Below are positions 53,273 through 64,000 of a DNA stretch of 64,000 nucleotides, piece after piece (within the stretch, counting starts at the first letter, position 1; each line of letters begins with the position of its first letter). This DNA is from an uncultured Gammaproteobacteria bacterium. GTDB lineage: Bacteria; Pseudomonadota; Gammaproteobacteria; Arenicellales; JAANXG01. Under the pieces are notes generated by a model, which worked only from the letters and a program-made list of their open reading frames with translations, did not search any database and was not told the origin of the DNA. The DNA lies in the NCBI GenBank assembly GCA_947259395.1, contig CAMYMN010000003.1, positions 62,001-126,000 of the forward strand. The letters are read 5' to 3'. A program made the translations under genes and the position numbers.

Positions 53273-53437
53273 CAGTCTGCCGGACTTAGGTGATCATAGC
53301 GAGGCCGATGGGAAATCGAGCCCAGTTTGACGATTTATAGAGGCGAAAAGCGAGCTATTTAAAGATAAAAACTGTTAAAGTGGGTCGACTTTGCCGCCAC
53401 CGCAGTAGATTAATCCTAAGTCCGACAGACGGCTAGC
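53267..53437. mobile_element. MITE-like element with inverted ends and flanking direct repeats
   Basis: A 157-bp element (53274-53430) lies between two copies of GGCTAGC (53267-53273 and 53431-53437). Its ends are inverted repeats of 16 bases (GTCTGYCGGACTTAGG) with one mismatch. It has no transposase, so it is non-autonomous. The direct repeats look like a target duplication, with CTAG at their centre. The stop codons of both convergent genes (qor and the phosphatidyltransferase) fall inside the duplicated GGCTAGC. I cannot name its parent insertion sequence. Confidence 0.75.
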
Positions 53438-54125
53438 CCCGGTCGATCTGCTTAATCGCATTGACGGTGGTGATGATTTCGATGATTAGCATCAGCACTG
53501 CCACGATGATGATCCCCAATCCGGCGACATCGATAAGTGTGAGGCCTTGATCGAAACCCAGCGAGCGTGTCAGCCAGCCCTGATCGCCGGTGGCATCCGG
53601 GTACCAGGACAGCGGTTGTCCAAAATCGATGAACGGTTGGGCGACCAATAGGGCGATGGTGAGTACATGCAATTCCGTGGGTCCAAATGTTGGCAGCTCC
53701 ATAACCCGCGTCAACTCGGCCTTGATTAGTCCATTGATGATCAACAAAAGATACAAGGTAATAACCACTAGACCTATGGTGAAATGCGATCCAGTGATCA
53801 GGAACATGCCCAAACCGATGAATACGACACTCAGGGAATCTCCAAAGTGGTCGAGATAGAAACCCAATTTCGTTGTCCGGCGAGCACGAGCGACGACACC
53901 ATCCAGTGTATCGGCAAACCAATGTCCGAACACCAAAACCGCGCCCACGATGCACATCCAGCGTGACCAAGTGGTGAGATACAGGCAGACACTGACAAGC
54001 ATCGCGGTGATGATGCCGATTATGGAAATTGCGTTGGCGCTGAGCCCAGTGGGAACATAGGGAAGCAGCTTGGGAAACAACCACTTTACGAACGGGTCTA
54101 ACGGGCTGTTTTCTATTTTTTGCAC
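53433..54125 (-). CDS. CDP-alcohol phosphatidyltransferase family membrane protein
   Basis: A 230-residue integral membrane enzyme of the CDP-alcohol phosphatidyltransferase family, which makes phospholipid headgroups from CDP-linked donors. The active-site motif is present as D72, D75-G76, A79-R80, G88, D92 and D96, but there are seven rather than eight residues between the AR and the G. About six hydrophobic segments follow. LDHFGDSLS recalls ethanolamine/choline phosphotransferases. The stop lies in the right flank of the mobile element. The alcohol used is unknown. Confidence 0.85.
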   Translation of the reverse strand: MQKIENSPLDPFVKWLFPKLLPYVPTGLSANAISIIGIITAMLVSVCLYLTTWSRWMCIVGAVLVFGHWFADTLDGVVARARRTTKLGFYLDHFGDSLSVVFIGLGMFLITGSHFTIGLVVITLYLLLIINGLIKAELTRVMELPTFGPTELHVLTIALLVAQPFIDFGQPLSWYPDATGDQGWLTRSLGFDQGLTLIDVAGLGIIIVAVLMLIIEIITTVNAIKQIDRG

Positions 54126-54230
54126 TTCTAGTGCCCTCGCCGATCACGCATAAGCTTAAGTAAACACTTCAGTTTTTTCAGGGAACTATCTGTTTACAAA
54201 AAAGAATTCGCGTGCCTGCGGGATTCAAGA

Positions 54231-54614
54231 TCAACGCTCCAGTGCCGCAGCCACCCAATCCGAGCCACGGTGCTCGGCGACCACAGTGGTGTACAATCCG
54301 CCGCGGATATTGAATCTGGCCGTCAGGCGCATGAAACGTGGACCGACGGCCGCGACCAGATCGTTGAGAATTTGATTGGTCACCGCCTCGTGGAAGGCGC
54401 CATGGTCGCGATACGACCAGATATAAAGTTTGAGCGATTTAAGTTCGACACACTTTTCGTCGGGCACGTATTCGAGGTAGAGGGTCGCAAAATCGGGCTG
54501 ACCGGTCTTTGGGCACAGACAGGTGAACTCCGGAATTCGAATTCGCACAGTATAATCACGCTCTGGATTCGGATTATCGAACGTCTCCAGCGCTTGACTA
54601 GTTTGTGTAGGCAT
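54231..54614 (-). CDS. queF: NADPH-dependent 7-cyano-7-deazaguanine reductase QueF
   Basis: A 127-residue QueF of the short, Bacillus-type form, reducing preQ0 to preQ1 in queuosine synthesis. The catalytic Cys34 is in [15 protein letters not shown] (Cys and Asp41), and [20 protein letters not shown] is the substrate and NADPH region. It is monocistronic and divergent from smc by 137 bp. A TATAAT at 54674-54679 lies in that gap but without a clear -35 partner. Confidence 0.95.
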   Translation of the reverse strand: MPTQTSQALETFDNPNPERDYTVRIRIPEFTCLCPKTGQPDFATLYLEYVPDEKCVELKSLKLYIWSYRDHGAFHEAVTNQILNDLVAAVGPRFMRLTARFNIRGGLYTTVVAEHRGSDWVAAALER

Positions 54615-54751
54615 ATCAGTAATTGTTGTGTTACGTTTATTCGCCAGATTGTAGCGTATTCCATTTGACTGCTTATAATTCGTGCAGCTTGTCTAAAATA
54701 GCGCAATTTAAAATGGAATCTTTCCTGTTGTCGGTGTTACCGGAATAGTCG

Positions 54752-57700
54752 ATGCGTCTAAAGCATATCAAACTATCCGGTTTTAAGTCCTTCGTTGATT
54801 CAACTTCTGTATCGTTTCCCGCTAACCTGGTGGGCGTAGTCGGTCCAAATGGTTGCGGAAAGTCAAACGTTATTGATGCGGTACGATGGGTTATGGGCGA
54901 GTCGTCCGCGAAGACCTTGCGTGGTGACAGCATGGCCGATGTCATTTTTAACGGATCCACAGTTCGTAAACCAGTGGGCAAGGCGGCCGTGGAACTGGTA
55001 TTCGACAACAGCCAGGGCAAAGCACCAGGCGCCTACGCGGGTTACAGTGAGATTGCGATTCGCCGTGAACTATCCCGTGACGGTCAATCTTTATACTTCA
55101 TAAACAAATCCCGCTGCCGGCGGCGCGACATCACCGATATCTTCCTAGGCACCGGCCTGGGGCCGCGATCTTACTCCATTATCGAGCAAGGTATGGTGAG
55201 TCGTATTATTGAGGCAAAACCCGAAGAACTGCGAGTGCTGGTGGAGGAGGCAGCCGGCATCTCCAAGTACAAGGAGCGGCGACGCGAGACCGAGACCCGG
55301 ATTCGCCATACGCAAGAAAATCTGGAAAGGGTCGGAGATATCTGCCGCGAGTTGGAATCTCAGCTACGGCGCCTCAAGCGGCAATCCAGCGCTGCAGCCC
55401 GGTACAAGATCCTCAAACAGGAAGAACGGGCACTGCGTGTCCAATTAATGAGTCTCCGCTGGCGAGGTCTCGATCAGCAACTCAAGGAACAAGACAGTAA
55501 TCTGTCGCGGCAACAAACTCAGTTGGAATCTAAAATTGCCGATCAGCGTGGCACCGAGAAGGGCATCGAGAAACTGCGACAAGAACTAGCCGGTGCCAAC
55601 GATCGACTGAATCAAACGCAAGGTGAGTTTTATCAGGTTGGTGCGGAGATTGCGAGCAAAGAACAAAATATTGAACATTCACGACAGACCCAGCAGCAAC
55701 GGCAACAGGAACTGCAGCGGTTGACCGAGGCGCATGAAGAGGCCCAGTCACACATGGCTGCAGACAGCGACCGCGTGTCTGATCTGCAACGGAAGTTGGA
55801 AGAGTGCCGCCCGCGTTTGACGAACGTGAACCAAGGATTTGACCAGGTCATGGAAGTGTTGAACTCTGCCGAGCAATCATTTCACCAGTGGCAAGCCGAA
55901 TGGGACGAGTTCGGTCGCGATGCGGCACGGCCAGACCAGGAGCGTGAAGTCCAAAGGGCGCGTATTGAGGAACATCACCGCCAGATAGAGCATATCGCCG
56001 GTCGGCAAGCGCGCCTGGCTGAGAACTTGAACGAAATTCAATTGGCCTTCGAACGAACTGATACGCCGGGTTTGCGCACACAAGTCGATGAATTGGATCA
56101 GCTGTATATGGATCTCGAACAGAATGTTCATGCACTGGATAGACGCATCCAGCAACAACGCGAAATTGTCGATGACGCGGAGGAGCAACTATATGAGGAG
56201 CGTCACCGCTATCAGGAAACTTCTGCGCGTTTGAACTCCCTAAGAGAAATACAGGCGACGGCGCTGGGTGCACAGGATGAGGATGCGGTGGCGTGGTTGC
56301 AAAAACAACGGTTGTCCGACGTGCCACGGTTAGCGCGTGAACTTGATGTAGAACCGGGATGGGAGGCGGCGGTTGATTGCGTGCTGGGTCGGCGTTTAGG
56401 CGCGCTATGTGTTGACTCCTTGGACCAAGCCGCGGCCGATACGCCCAGCTTTCCCGGATCAGGCTTGTGCATGGTCGAGACCAAGGGTGGCAAGTCTGCT
56501 GATCTACCGTCTTCTGCTTCAACATTATTGACTAAGGTCACTTGTCACCGGGCGGACCTTAGGCACTGGCTTGGTCATGTTTATATAGAACACAACATAG
56601 AAGCCGCAATCGAGCGGCGCGGACAACTTGCGGCGCATGAATCAATTGTCACTCAAGATGGCGTGTGGATGGGGCTAAATTGGGTGATGGTGGCCAAGGG
56701 TGAGGGCGTCAAAGCCGGTTTACTGGTGAGAGAGAAAGAAATCGAGCATCTGTCTCAAGTCGCGCAACAACTCACGCACGAACTCGATAATCTCGACGGC
56801 AGCATCGAGGATCACCGGCAGCGCCTGGTCGAATTAGAGGAAGAACAAGCCGCTAAACGCCGCGCGCTGAGCGACAAGACAAGACAACGTACTGAGCTGC
56901 ATAAGAAACTCGGGCATGCCGAGGCGCGCGCGGTCGAGTTACAGGCCCGACGTGAACAGATCCAGGTGGATTTGAGTGAGTTAGATCAATTCCTGGGGCA
57001 GGCGGAGTCTGAATTAATCGAGGCCCGTTCAAAACTGGACAACGCCCAACAATTGAAACAAGACTTTCACGTCCGTCATGCAAAGCTGTCGGCCGAACGC
57101 TCCCGATTGCGGCAGGAGTTGGAGCAGGCTAACGCCGCAGCGAATACGGCCCGCGAGGCGAAGCACCGTGAGCAATTTGAAGAAAAACGACTATTGGCGG
57201 CACTGGAAACGGTACAAGAAAGTATTCACCGGATGGATAACCAGCAATCTACAATGACTCAGCGTCAACAAGCACTGCGGGAACTGCTGAATGACGGTGA
57301 TCCGCCCGAGAATAAACTACAAGAAGAGTTAAATTCATTGCTTGACAAGCGGGTAACGGCTGAATCGCGATTGGCACAAGCGAGGAAAGAAGTAGAACAT
57401 CTGGATTCCGCAATTCGCGACAAAGAGCAAGATCGTGTCGAGTACGAGAACGCCGCGCAACAACTGCGGGAACGAGCCGAACAGTTGCGGCTAGCGAGAC
57501 AAGAATTGGTGGTACGCCGCGATACCCTCGCCGATCAGGTTAATGAAGCCGGCAATCAGCCGCAAACAGTGTTGCGGGAAATGCCGGAAGACGCCGAGGA
57601 AGAAACTTGGCAGGAGCAGTTGGATCGTGTTTCCGCACGTATAGAACGTATTGGCCCGGTGAATTTGGTGGCGATCGAGGAATACGAGGAGCAGTCGGAA

Positions 57701-58264
57701 CGAAAGTCTTACCTGGACAAACAGCGCGAGGATTTGTCCGATGCACTGGCAATGTTGGAGGATGTGATACACAAGATAGACCGTGAGACGCGGGCGCGAT
57801 TCAAGGATACTTTCGAGGCTCTTAACGCTCAGTTCCAGGAATTTTTTCCGCGATTGTTTGGGGGAGGCAGTGCCTACCTTGAACTTACCGGGACTGACTT
57901 ACTGGACACCGGCGTGAGCGTGATGGCACGACCGCCGGGTAAACGGAACAGCACCATTCACTTATTATCCGGCGGTGAGAAGGCGCTTACTGCGGTGGCA
58001 CTGTTATTCGCGTTCTTTGATCTCAATCCCGCTCCTTTTTGCATGTTGGATGAAGTCGATGCGCCGTTGGATGATGCTAATGTCGAGCGTTACTGTAAGA
58101 TCCTCAAGACCTTGGCGGATAGGACCCAGTTGATCGTGATTACTCATAATAAGATTACCATGGAAGGTGCCAGCATTTTAATCGGAATAACCATGGCCGA
58201 GCCCGGTGTATCGAGGTTGGTTTCCGTGGATGTCGACACGGCAATGGAAATGGCAGCCCAATGA
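54752..58264 (+). CDS. smc: Chromosome segregation protein SMC
   Basis: A 1170-residue SMC ATPase. Walker A is GPNGCGKS at residues 31-38, the Q-loop and arginine region follow, long coiled coils span about residues 165-500 and 670-1000, a hinge lies near 520-640, and the C-terminal head has LSGGEKALTAVALLFAF and Walker B PAPFCMLDEVDAPL. It organises chromosomes with ScpAB. The presence of SMC rather than MukB excludes the E. coli/Vibrio group. It overlaps zipA by four bases (ATGA). Confidence 0.97.
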   Translation: MRLKHIKLSGFKSFVDSTSVSFPANLVGVVGPNGCGKSNVIDAVRWVMGESSAKTLRGDSMADVIFNGSTVRKPVGKAAVELVFDNSQGKAPGAYAGYSEIAIRRELSRDGQSLYFINKSRCRRRDITDIFLGTGLGPRSYSIIEQGMVSRIIEAKPEELRVLVEEAAGISKYKERRRETETRIRHTQENLERVGDICRELESQLRRLKRQSSAAARYKILKQEERALRVQLMSLRWRGLDQQLKEQDSNLSRQQTQLESKIADQRGTEKGIEKLRQELAGANDRLNQTQGEFYQVGAEIASKEQNIEHSRQTQQQRQQELQRLTEAHEEAQSHMAADSDRVSDLQRKLEECRPRLTNVNQGFDQVMEVLNSAEQSFHQWQAEWDEFGRDAARPDQEREVQRARIEEHHRQIEHIAGRQARLAENLNEIQLAFERTDTPGLRTQVDELDQLYMDLEQNVHALDRRIQQQREIVDDAEEQLYEERHRYQETSARLNSLREIQATALGAQDEDAVAWLQKQRLSDVPRLARELDVEPGWEAAVDCVLGRRLGALCVDSLDQAAADTPSFPGSGLCMVETKGGKSADLPSSASTLLTKVTCHRADLRHWLGHVYIEHNIEAAIERRGQLAAHESIVTQDGVWMGLNWVMVAKGEGVKAGLLVREKEIEHLSQVAQQLTHELDNLDGSIEDHRQRLVELEEEQAAKRRALSDKTRQRTELHKKLGHAEARAVELQARREQIQVDLSELDQFLGQAESELIEARSKLDNAQQLKQDFHVRHAKLSAERSRLRQELEQANAAANTAREAKHREQFEEKRLLAALETVQESIHRMDNQQSTMTQRQQALRELLNDGDPPENKLQEELNSLLDKRVTAESRLAQARKEVEHLDSAIRDKEQDRVEYENAAQQLRERAEQLRLARQELVVRRDTLADQVNEAGNQPQTVLREMPEDAEEETWQEQLDRVSARIERIGPVNLVAIEEYEEQSERKSYLDKQREDLSDALAMLEDVIHKIDRETRARFKDTFEALNAQFQEFFPRLFGGGSAYLELTGTDLLDTGVSVMARPPGKRNSTIHLLSGGEKALTAVALLFAFFDLNPAPFCMLDEVDAPLDDANVERYCKILKTLADRTQLIVITHNKITMEGASILIGITMAEPGVSRLVSVDVDTAMEMAAQ

Positions 58265-59451
58265 TTGAATTACGTACCGCATTGATTATTGCTGGTTTGG
58301 TTTTGTTCGTTGTCATTGCAATGATCTCCTACGATCGGTACCGCCTCGCGCGGATACGAGAACAAGAGTCAAGACAACGTAAACTGGATCCGGAATGGCA
58401 GGAACCGACACTGGTGCGACGGGAGGAAATAGACGTTAATACCGCGTTACCGGCGGAGTCGGGACACACTATATTGTCTCCCGAAGAAGACTCAAATGAT
58501 CCCAGCTTATCGTTGGATGTTGACGAATTCGATAATGAGTTGCGTGAAGCGCAGGAAGTCGCCCATACCCCAATCCACGGTATCAATATACGGGCTATTC
58601 AAGAATCCAGCCTGACTAATGCGGACATTGAAATAGATTTCGTGGCGCGGATTCCCGGAAAGAATGTTATCAAGCGAGACACCGCATTGGGGCTTTACCG
58701 GCAGTATGAATACAAACTGCAAAAGCGGCATCGAGTGTTTGGCTGTAGTTATCCGTCGAAAGTGTGGGTCGATTTGGAAAATGAATCGAAGTCGGCCCGG
58801 TATACGCACTTTGGAATGACATTACAGTTGGCAGATCGGGATGGTGCAGTTACCGAATCTGAGCTGAACCAGTTTTCCCAAATGGTTTTAAGATTTGCAG
58901 AGGTATTCGGACGTAGATTCAGCTTTTCAATGCGTTTTGAAGACGCCCTCGAGCACGGGAAGACCATTGAGGAGCTGTACAAGAAATACGATGCATTGGC
59001 GATCCTAAATATCCTGGCACGTCGCGGTGGAGGATTTTGCGGCGTCGATATCGATCGATATGCCCGGGAACTGGGGATGGATTTGAACCAGCGTAACTTT
59101 TATCAGAAAAAAAGGGCTTCAGGTGTGGGCTCTCCGATGTTATACGGGATGGCGAATTTGTTTGGTGACGGCGAGTTCGAACCCGACAACATGGAGGAGT
59201 TTCGTACCGATGGGCTCACGCTATTCATGAATATTCCGGCGACGTCGAAGCCGGCTGACGCATTCCGTGACATGGTGGTGGGTGCGAGGACGTTGTGCGA
59301 GCGTCTGGAGGGCAAATTGGTCGACCAGAATCGCAAGGCGATGACGGACCAGGGTCTGGAACAGATCAGCCAGCAGATTCACAAACTCCAGCTGGAAATG
59401 GAGAATGAGCATATACCCCCCGGCGGGGAACTCGCGATACGCTTGTTCTAA
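58261..59451 (+). CDS. zipA: Cell division protein ZipA
   Basis: A 396-residue ZipA, the membrane tether of FtsZ. An N-terminal transmembrane helix (residues 5-24: LRTALIIAGLVLFVVIAMIS) is followed by a basic then acidic linker and a C-terminal FtsZ-binding domain (about residues 255-390). The linker is only moderately long and not Pro/Gln-rich. Its ATG overlaps the smc stop, and ligA follows 6 bp later, an order known from many gammaproteobacteria. Confidence 0.93.
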   Translation: MIELRTALIIAGLVLFVVIAMISYDRYRLARIREQESRQRKLDPEWQEPTLVRREEIDVNTALPAESGHTILSPEEDSNDPSLSLDVDEFDNELREAQEVAHTPIHGINIRAIQESSLTNADIEIDFVARIPGKNVIKRDTALGLYRQYEYKLQKRHRVFGCSYPSKVWVDLENESKSARYTHFGMTLQLADRDGAVTESELNQFSQMVLRFAEVFGRRFSFSMRFEDALEHGKTIEELYKKYDALAILNILARRGGGFCGVDIDRYARELGMDLNQRNFYQKKRASGVGSPMLYGMANLFGDGEFEPDNMEEFRTDGLTLFMNIPATSKPADAFRDMVVGARTLCERLEGKLVDQNRKAMTDQGLEQISQQIHKLQLEMENEHIPPGGELAIRLF

Positions 59452-61494
<2,043 letters not shown>

Positions 61495-61524
61495 AACGCC
61501 ACTTGAAGTGCAAGGGGCGGGAGG

Positions 61525-61848
61525 TTAAGCCTTATTTTTCTTGTGAACGACCACATGCGCATCAGGTGGTTTATCAGTGATCCATCGTGTGAACTTTTTG
61601 ATTTTTGGATGGCATCTCAAAGCGTCAATAGTATTGTAGTCACGTTCCAGTTCCTTAGGTGACAGCGCGGCGTGTATATTCTTATGGCACGGTGCGCAAA
61701 CGCGTATGAGTCGTTCACGGACCTCTGTGCGGCTGAAAGTTTTCTTGTTTCTTCGATTCTTGTGGCGCGTACGCGGAATCAGGTGGTGTATCGTGAGTTG
61801 CGAAACCTCACGACCGCACAATTCACAGCTCGGTAAAGGACTTGGCAT
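61525..61848 (-). CDS. Small HNH-nuclease-fold protein
   Basis: A 107-residue protein with CELC, the HNH-type IHHLIPRTRHK and CAPCHKNIHAAL, which together form a Cys-rich HNH/beta-beta-alpha-metal fold. Small stand-alone HNH proteins of this type are widespread in proteobacteria and mostly of unknown use; they need not be mobile. It is convergent with ligA and has no visible partner. The C-terminal part is basic (VVVHKKNKA). Confidence 0.85.
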   Translation of the reverse strand: MPSPLPSCELCGREVSQLTIHHLIPRTRHKNRRNKKTFSRTEVRERLIRVCAPCHKNIHAALSPKELERDYNTIDALRCHPKIKKFTRWITDKPPDAHVVVHKKNKA

Positions 61849-62200
61849 CGATATGCGCCAGCTTAACTTAGTTCGTCTATCATTTTACCGGCTCTGGTCG
61901 GGACTAAAAGGCTCACGCTCGCGCTTCACTCAACGTATAGCAACGGCGGTGAATTCTGTTGCCGCACGGCGTCCAGCCGCCCCGTCCCTTCGCCATCGTC
62001 CGAGATCTTCAGGGTCGATATGCGGGCCAGCTTCGTTATTGCCGAATCTTAAAACAAGGATGTGAAAGATAACACGATGTGCAGGCGTCCACTGTGACCG
62101 GATCCAGTTTCGCGACGTCTTCGCGTCATAGGCCGTGGGCGGTATACTCAACTGGTTTACACGCGCGAATTTCGATAAACGGCAACCAAAAGAGGGGAAT
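61849..62200. other. Intergenic region before the pyruvate-dehydrogenase-type operon
   Basis: About 350 bases without a gene. A near-repeat TCGATATGCG(GG)CCAGCTT occurs at 61848-61865 and at 62015-62033. TATACT at 62143-62148 could be the -10 of the operon, but its -35 is weak. An AGAGGGGAAT ribosome site precedes the first gene. Confidence 0.45.
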
Positions 62201-63316
62201 ATGTCGCGAGGGCAACGAAACGCAGAAGATAATCGTGAACTTGTAGCGAGTTTCGACATCCGTTTTACCCGTTATATCGACCACGACGGAAACGCCGTAG
62301 CGGCGCTTCCGGAGATTGCCAAAGATCCTGACGCGCTACTTCCGTTGTATCGTGCCATGGTCTTGAATAGGACCTTCGACAAGCAGGCGATCGCGCTCCA
62401 GCGAACCGGTAAACTTGGCACCTATGCGTCTTCGCTCGGTCAAGAGGCGGTGTTTGTTGCGGTTGGTGCGGTAATGAAAAAACAAGATGTCCTGGTGCCC
62501 TATTACCGTGAGTATGGCGCTCAATTTCTGCGCGGTGTCACGATGACTGAGTTGTTGTTGTATTGGGGGGGTGATGAACGGGGTATGGATTACGCCGGTC
62601 CGCGCGAGGATCTGCCCATCTGCGTGCCGATTGCCAGCCAAATCCCTCAAGCCGCTGGGGTTGCTTTGGCAATGAAATATCGCCGCCAACCCAGAGTAGC
62701 GGTAACCATGTTCGGTGATGGCGCAACCTCAAAAGGCGATTTTTACGAAGCAGCGAACGCCGCGGGCGCATGGGATTTGCCGTTAGTGTTTGTCGTGAAC
62801 AACAATCAGTGGGCGATTTCGGTACCGCTTCACGAACAAACCCATTGCCAGACCCTGGCGCAAAAGGCGATCGCCGCCGGGTTCCCGGGAGAACAAGTCG
62901 ATGGTAACGATCTCATCGCGGTCTTCGATCGATTCTCCGCCGCTACGGAAAGGGCGCGCACCGGTGGCGGTCCTACTTTGATCGAGGCGATTACCTATCG
63001 GTTATCCGATCACACGACCGCAGACGATGCCACTCGGTATCGCAGCGCTGAGGAACTGCGCACCAACTGGGAACACGAACCCATCAAACGGCTACGCCAA
63101 TATCTCATCAGCGCCGGATATTGGGATCAGCAACGAGACGAAGAATTGCAAAAAACCTGTGAGCTGGAGGTAGAGCAAGCGACTCAGGCTTATCTCGATG
63201 CGCCGCCTCCGGAGCCGGAGAGTATGTTCGATTATTTATACGCAAATTTGCCAGGCGCCCTGCAGCCACAGCGCGAACACTTGTCAAAGAAGGTGACCGA
63301 AGCGTGCCAGAGTTGA
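62201..63316 (+). CDS. pdhA: Pyruvate dehydrogenase-type E1 component, alpha subunit
   Basis: A 371-residue thiamine-diphosphate-dependent E1 alpha subunit of a 2-oxoacid dehydrogenase complex. The TPP motif is GDGATSKGDFYEAANAAGAW with NNNQWAIS following, and the phosphorylation-loop-like YRLSDHTTADD is typical. It belongs to the alpha2-beta2 E1 type, not the single-chain AceE of E. coli. I chose ATG 62201 because of its ribosome site; the frame is open from 62135. Whether pyruvate or a branched-chain oxoacid is used is not settled. It overlaps the beta gene by 13 bases. Confidence 0.93.
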   Translation: MSRGQRNAEDNRELVASFDIRFTRYIDHDGNAVAALPEIAKDPDALLPLYRAMVLNRTFDKQAIALQRTGKLGTYASSLGQEAVFVAVGAVMKKQDVLVPYYREYGAQFLRGVTMTELLLYWGGDERGMDYAGPREDLPICVPIASQIPQAAGVALAMKYRRQPRVAVTMFGDGATSKGDFYEAANAAGAWDLPLVFVVNNNQWAISVPLHEQTHCQTLAQKAIAAGFPGEQVDGNDLIAVFDRFSAATERARTGGGPTLIEAITYRLSDHTTADDATRYRSAEELRTNWEHEPIKRLRQYLISAGYWDQQRDEELQKTCELEVEQATQAYLDAPPPEPESMFDYLYANLPGALQPQREHLSKKVTEACQS

Positions 63317-64000
63317 ATTTGGTTGAGGCTGTAAACAAGGCCTTGGCGTTCGAGCTGGCTGCGGATGAGAATGTCGTGGTTTTAGGTGAGGACGTGGGTG
63401 TGAATGGCGGTGTGTTCAGGGCTACCGTGGGTCTGCAGGAGCAGTTCGGTGAGCAGCGTGTTGTGGACACGCCGTTGGCGGAGACACTGATCGCCGGCGT
63501 TGCGGTGGGCATGGCCTCCCAGGGCCTACGTCCGGTGGCCGAAATTCAGTTCATGGGATTCATCTATTCGACCGTCGATCAGATTCTGAACCACGCATCG
63601 CGGCTTCGCAATCGAACCCGGGGCCGGCTGAGTTGCCCAATGGTTTTGCGAGCACCCTACGGCGGCGGTATCCACGCGCCGGAGCATCATTCAGAGAGCT
63701 ACGAGGCGATGTTTGCCCATATCCCTGGTTTGCGTGTCGTCATACCGTCTTCGCCGGCGCGGGCGTATGGATTGTTACTGGCGTCGATCAGGGACCCAGA
63801 CCCGGTGATTTTTCTGGAACCGAAACGCATCTATCGGTTGGTCAAACAGGAGGTGGTTGATAACGGTGACGGCGTTCCGACGTCACATTGGTGTCGTGGG
63901 GGGCAATGCTGCATGAGACCCAGCAAGCCGCCGAGCAACTGGTCAATGACGGTATCAGCGCCGAGGTCATCGATGTCGCGACGCTGAAACCGCTGGACAT
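63304..64000 (+). pseudogene. pdhB: E1 component beta subunit, broken by a small deletion; partial at window end
   Basis: The start GTG overlaps pdhA. Frame 1 encodes a normal E1 beta through LEPKRIYRLVKQEVVDNGDGVP (63877), with TPP-pocket residues LGEDVGVNGGVF and QFMGFIY. After that the frame reads into nonsense and stops at 63987. A second frame from 63879 continues the proper protein (DVTLVSWGAMLHETQQAAEQL, then EVIDVATLKPLD) to the window edge. About 11 residues and one base (about 34 bases) seem lost at the join. Unless it is a sequencing or assembly error, the beta subunit and so the complex would be inactive. Confidence 0.8.

Noticed and set aside
54664-54698. Sigma-70 promoter of smc from TTGACT with TAAAAT
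   Set aside because: The spacing is about 23 bases, too long for sigma-70; the nearer TATAAT has no -35 partner.
61930-62259. 109-codon minus-strand frame before pdhA
   Set aside because: It overlaps the pdhA start and the ribosome site, with no motif; unlikely to be a gene.

Overview
The window is a stretch of chromosome from a gammaproteobacterium. The best marker is smc-zipA-ligA at 54.7-61.5 kb, because ZipA is a gammaproteobacterial division protein. A type IV pilus minor-pilin operon, a two-gene PhoP/PhoQ-type pair, DjlA and a split cysS-sufE-gltX block fit this. Gene density is high, many stops and starts overlap (ATGA, GTGA, TGATG), and I see no rRNA, tRNA, CRISPR array or prophage. 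The exact lineage cannot be read from the sequence.

Layout. 0-2.6 kb: a two-subunit molybdenum hydroxylase of the isoquinoline 1-oxidoreductase type, with the large subunit cut by the window edge. 2.7-7.0 kb: a co-directional run of a small membrane protein, a YbaK-type deacylase, a HugZ-type flavin/heme-fold protein, and a tightly overlapped trio of ChaC-like cyclotransferase, APH-fold kinase and a divergent enolase. 7.0-12.2 kb: a nitrilase, two cyclic-nucleotide-fold proteins without a DNA-binding domain, an amino-acid dehydrogenase and an acyl-CoA synthetase; two nearly identical FNR/Anr-like boxes precede this set. 12.4-17.4 kb: an MBL hydrolase, then a leftward CHAD / ParA / CYTH / zinc-ribbon regulator operon and a haloacid dehalogenase. 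17.7-26.9 kb: a GGDEF-EAL protein with a small lipoprotein, a membrane spermidine-synthase-like protein, a rhomboid protease, a subtilase with a barrel-like C-terminus, and a carbamoyltransferase with its SxtJ partner. 27.3-30.6 kb: cysS, sufE, gltX. 31.1-38.4 kb: fimT-pilV-pilW-pilX-(small periplasmic protein)-pilY1-pilE, the assembly and adhesion module of type IV pili. 38.5-47.9 kb: dihydroorotase, thrS, an M23 peptidase, a CHCC zinc finger, a broken FKBP gene, two DUF2726 paralogues, thioredoxin, adk, an aspartic protease and a glycine-zipper protein. 48-54 kb: a PepSY protein, a response regulator and histidine kinase, djlA, a quinone oxidoreductase, a CDP-alcohol phosphatidyltransferase and queF. 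54.7-64 kb: smc-zipA-ligA, a small HNH protein and the start of a pyruvate-dehydrogenase-type operon.

The most unusual items are: (a) the kinase plus altered-active-site enolase plus cyclotransferase trio, which may be a small undescribed metabolic pathway; (b) a ParA ATPase placed between CYTH and CHAD genes, which suggests ATP-driven positioning of a polyphosphate-linked body; (c) a 157-bp MITE-like element inserted exactly in a CTAG that appears to have supplied the stop codons of two convergent genes; (d) two 23-bp minisatellite arrays in opposite orientation around the phoPQ-like/djlA block; and (e) two genes, FKBP and the E1-beta subunit, each broken by an internal deletion with a frameshift.
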